DNA from: DASQDT01 sp036380435
Lineage (GTDB): Bacteria > Acidobacteriota > Blastocatellia > Pyrinomonadales > Pyrinomonadaceae
NCBI GenBank assembly: GCA_036380435.1
Contig: DASVES010000054.1
Coordinates: forward strand, 1 to 6,799
DNA length: 6,799 nt
Direction: 5' to 3'
Every line of letters starts with the position of its first letter. Position 1 is the first letter of the stretch. Position numbers and translations under genes: made by a program. Shown piece by piece: positions 4,326 to 6,799 of the stretch. The notes beneath the pieces were generated by a model that searched no databases, was not told where the DNA came from, and saw only the letters and a program-made list of their open reading frames with translations.

Positions 4326-6799
4326 ATGCAAAAGAATCTGCTACAGGCGGCAGCCTCGGCCCGCCTCGCCGCGTCCCCGATTGTCCTGTTGGCGCTGCTC
4401 TGCGCCCTCGCCACGAACGTCGCGGCGCAGTCTTTACGCTCGGAAATTTCCGGCCACGTGCTCGATCAGAACAAGGCCGCGGTCGCCGGCGCACGCGTCA
4501 CCTTGCAGCGCGCAGGGACTGGCTTCGAGCTGAGCACCGCGACCGACGACGCCGGCGCTTTCAGCTTCGGCCGACTTGCCGCGGCCGAGTACAGCGTCGT
4601 CGCTTCGAGCGCCGGCTTCGCGTCGTCGCGGCGGGAGGTCGTGCTCAAGTCTGACGAGCGCCGCCAGCTCGATCTCGTCCTTCAGGCCGGCCCCGTCGCC
4701 GAGGCGATTGTCGTCTCCTCTTCCCACATCGCCGGCACGCCGGAAGTGGTCGAGCGCATCCCCGGCTCCGTCGAGGTGCTCGACGAGAGACTCTTGGAGT
4801 CGAGCCGGGTCTTCAACACCTCGGAGGCGCTGCGCAAGTCTTCGGGCGTCAACGTCCGCGACGAGGAGGGCTTCGGCCTGCGCCCGAACATCGGCATCCG
4901 CGGCCTCAACCCCACGCGCTCCTCGAAGGTGCTGCTTTTGGAAGACGGAATCCCCTTCACCTATGCGCCCTACGGCGACAACGCCAGCTACTACCACCCG
5001 CCCATCGACCGCTTCGAGTCCGTCGAAGTGCTCAAGGGGTCGGGGCAGATTCTCTTCGGCCCCTCGACGGTCGGCGGCGTCATCAACTACGTCACGCGCA
5101 ACCCGCCCGTGAAGAGAGCCGGCACGCTGACGCTCGTGGGCGGCGGCCGCGACTACTTCAACGGCCACCTCTCCTACGGCGGCACGTGGGGCAACACCGG
5201 CCTCCTCTTCGACTACACGCGCAAGCAGGGTGAGGGCGCGCGCGCCGACCAGCGTTCGGGCCTCAACGACTTCAACTTCAAGTCTGTAACGACCCTCGGC
5301 GCGCGTCAGGCGCTCACCGCCAAATTCAACTACTACGGTGAGGACTCACAGGTCACTTACTCGGGTCTGACCGAGGCCGAGTACGCCGCCGCGCCGCGCC
5401 AGAATCCTTTCCGCAACGATCACTTCTACGGCGACCGCTACGGCGCCTCCCTTTCGCACGCTTTTATCTTCTCCGGCGACGTGGTGCTCACCACCAATCT
5501 CTACGGCTCACACTTCCGACGCCACTGGTGGCGCCAGTCGTCGAACTCGCTGGAGCGCCCGAACCGTCTCGCAACGCTTGCGGGCGGCGACTCTGACTGT
5601 CGCAGCCTCGCCGACCTCGACACCACCTGCGGCAATCAGGGACGCCTGCGCGAATACTACTTCTTCGGCGTCGAGCCGCGCCTGCACGTCAACCACCGCC
5701 TCTTCGGCGTCCGCAGTGAGGCCGACTTCGGTTTCCGCGCGCACTACGAGACGCAGCAGCGCCGGCAGGAGAACGGCGACCTGCCGACCTCGCGCTCCGG
5801 CCTCCTCGTCGAGCACAACGAGCGACGCAATCAGGCCTACTCCGGCTTCGTCGAGAACCGCTTCCACTTCGGCCGTTGGTCGGTGACGCCGGGCCTGCGC
5901 GTCGAGCACGTCGAGTATCAGCGCACGAACCGTCTCGCTAACGGCGGCCTCGGCGTGAGCGGCCGCACGGATATTACGCAGGCCGTCCCCGGTCTCGGCG
6001 TCTCCTACACGCCGGGCGCGCGCTTCACCCTGTTCGCCGGCGTCCACCGCGGCTTCGCCCCACCGCGCACCGAAGATGTCATCAACAACGCGACGGGCGG
6101 CGTCATCGAACTCGACCCCGAGCTGAGCTGGAACTACGAACTCGGCGCACGCACCGCTCCGGCCCGCGGCCTGCGTCTCGACGCCACCTTCTTCCGCATG
6201 GATTATGAGAACCAGATCGTCCCGGCGAGCCTCGCGGGCGGCGTCGGCGCCACGCTCACGAACGGCGGCGAGACGCTGCATCAGGGCTTCGAGTTCACGG
6301 GCCGTCTCGACTCCGGCGTGATACGAGAGTCGCCGCACAACTTCTACGTGCGCGCGGCCTACACCTTCCTCCCCACGGCAAAGTTCACGGGCGTGCGTTT
6401 GAGCAGCATCACGAACGCCGACGGCACGCGCCCCGCCATCACCGGCAACCGTCTCCCTTACGCGCCCGAGCACCTGCTCAACGCGACCTTCGGCTACGCG
6501 CACCCGTCCGGCTTCGACGGCCTGCTCGAAGCCGTCCACGTGGGCGCTCAGTTCGCCGACGACCGCAACTTCCGTGAAGTGCCGGCCGGAGTCGTCTCTG
6601 AAAGCCTGCGCCGGAGCGGGCAGCTCGGCCTCATCCCCGGCTACACGGCATGGAACGCGACCGTCAACTATCGCGTCGAGCACCTGCGAACGACCTTCTT
6701 CGTCACGGTCAAGAATCTCTTCGACCGCACCTACGTCGTTGACCGCACACGCGGCCTCCTGCCGAGCAGCCCGCGGCTCTTGCAGGGCGGATTGAAGTT
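4326..6799 (+). CDS. FecA-like TonB-dependent outer-membrane receptor with CarboxypepD_reg domain (3' end cut)
   Basis: An open frame of 824 codons from ATG 4326 runs to the window edge without a stop. The end (FDRTYVVDRTRGLLPSS..., then LLQGGLKV) is the usual receptor C-terminus, so only a few residues are missing. Order of parts: signal peptide 1-34 cut before Gln35; a CarboxypepD_reg beta-sandwich at 37-119; a TonB-box-like EAIVV at 126-130; the plug at about 140-260, with RPNIGIRGLNPTRSSKVLLL (186-205), APYGDNASYYHPP, VEVLKGSGQILFGPSTVGG (233-251) and INYVTR; then the 22-strand barrel. The plug blocks are those of FecA-type ferric citrate receptors, so an iron chelate is the likely ligand, taken up using TonB-ExbBD energy; the substrate is not proved. 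Cys425 and Cys435, ten residues apart in an extramembrane loop, could form a disulfide. A TAGGT at 4316-4320 is a weak ribosome-binding site. A strong promoter and a Fur-like site lie upstream. Confidence 0.9.
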   Translation, partial: MQKNLLQAAASARLAASPIVLLALLCALATNVAAQSLRSEISGHVLDQNKAAVAGARVTLQRAGTGFELSTATDDAGAFSFGRLAAAEYSVVASSAGFASSRREVVLKSDERRQLDLVLQAGPVAEAIVVSSSHIAGTPEVVERIPGSVEVLDERLLESSRVFNTSEALRKSSGVNVRDEEGFGLRPNIGIRGLNPTRSSKVLLLEDGIPFTYAPYGDNASYYHPPIDRFESVEVLKGSGQILFGPSTVGGVINYVTRNPPVKRAGTLTLVGGGRDYFNGHLSYGGTWGNTGLLFDYTRKQGEGARADQRSGLNDFNFKSVTTLGARQALTAKFNYYGEDSQVTYSGLTEAEYAAAPRQNPFRNDHFYGDRYGASLSHAFIFSGDVVLTTNLYGSHFRRHWWRQSSNSLERPNRLATLAGGDSDCRSLADLDTTCGNQGRLREYYFFGVEPRLHVNHRLFGVRSEADFGFRAHYETQQRRQENGDLPTSRSGLLVEHNERRNQAYSGFVENRFHFGRWSVTPGLRVEHVEYQRTNRLANGGLGVSGRTDITQAVPGLGVSYTPGARFTLFAGVHRGFAPPRTEDVINNATGGVIELDPELSWNYELGARTAPARGLRLDATFFRMDYENQIVPASLAGGVGATLTNGGETLHQGFEFTGRLDSGVIRESPHNFYVRAAYTFLPTAKFTGVRLSSITNADGTRPAITGNRLPYAPEHLLNATFGYAHPSGFDGLLEAVHVGAQFADDRNFREVPAGVVSESLRRSGQLGLIPGYTAWNATVNYRVEHLRTTFFVTVKNLFDRTYVVDRTRGLLPSSPRLLQGGLK

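Noticed and set aside
4434..5168. - strand and alternative-frame open frames over the receptor plug
   Set aside because: Shadows of the FecA-like plug domain; biased composition and no motif.
5508..6683. 391-codon - strand open frame
   Set aside because: It lies wholly antisense to the barrel of the TonB-dependent receptor, which reads without interruption on + with receptor motifs up to its C-terminus.

Overview
The window is GC-rich and gene-dense and looks like chromosome from an acidobacterium (Acidobacteriota). The reasons are protein character: a CarboxypepD_reg domain fused to a TonB-dependent receptor, an exported protein of a 'DPRY' family that I associate with this phylum, and a coiled-coil DsbA-like thioredoxin of a type common there. 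Phosphoheptose isomerase and an outer-membrane receptor show a Gram-negative envelope. The phylum call is an inference; no rRNA or other marker is present.

Layout: (1) 1-180, the 3' end of uvrA on +. (2) 292-1110, an exported protein of unknown function on +. (3) 1111-1377, a convergent intergenic region holding a very strong hairpin (34-bp arms, one mismatch) flanked by smaller REP-like hairpins. (4) 1378-2187 on -, an exported coiled-coil DsbA-like oxidoreductase whose reading frame is interrupted once, by a TGA exactly where the first cysteine of the CPFC active site belongs. (5) 2384-2965 on +, gmhA, divergent from gene 4. (6) 2980-3082, an imperfect inverted repeat. (7) 3116-4078 on +, a conserved protein of unknown function. 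(8) 4079-4325, a regulatory region with a sigma70-like promoter and a Fur-box-like palindrome. (9) 4326 to the window end on +, a FecA-like TonB-dependent receptor lacking only its last few residues.

The main discovery candidate is gene 4. If UGA is read as selenocysteine, the product has the redox motif Sec-Pro-Phe-Cys (Sec105, Cys108). Thirteen nucleotides after the UGA the mRNA can form an 8-bp stem closed by the loop CGUGA, with a G at loop position 2. This placement and shape match the usual bacterial SECIS pattern. The protein would be an exported selenoprotein, with an N-terminal coiled coil that probably oligomerises it. If so, a conventional annotation would split it into two unrelated fragments. 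No sel genes lie in the window, so decoding capacity cannot be judged here.

The other genes fit envelope biology: heptose supply for lipopolysaccharide (gmhA), periplasmic thiol chemistry, and iron uptake by the receptor, whose promoter carries a palindrome that matches the Fur consensus at 14 of 19 positions.
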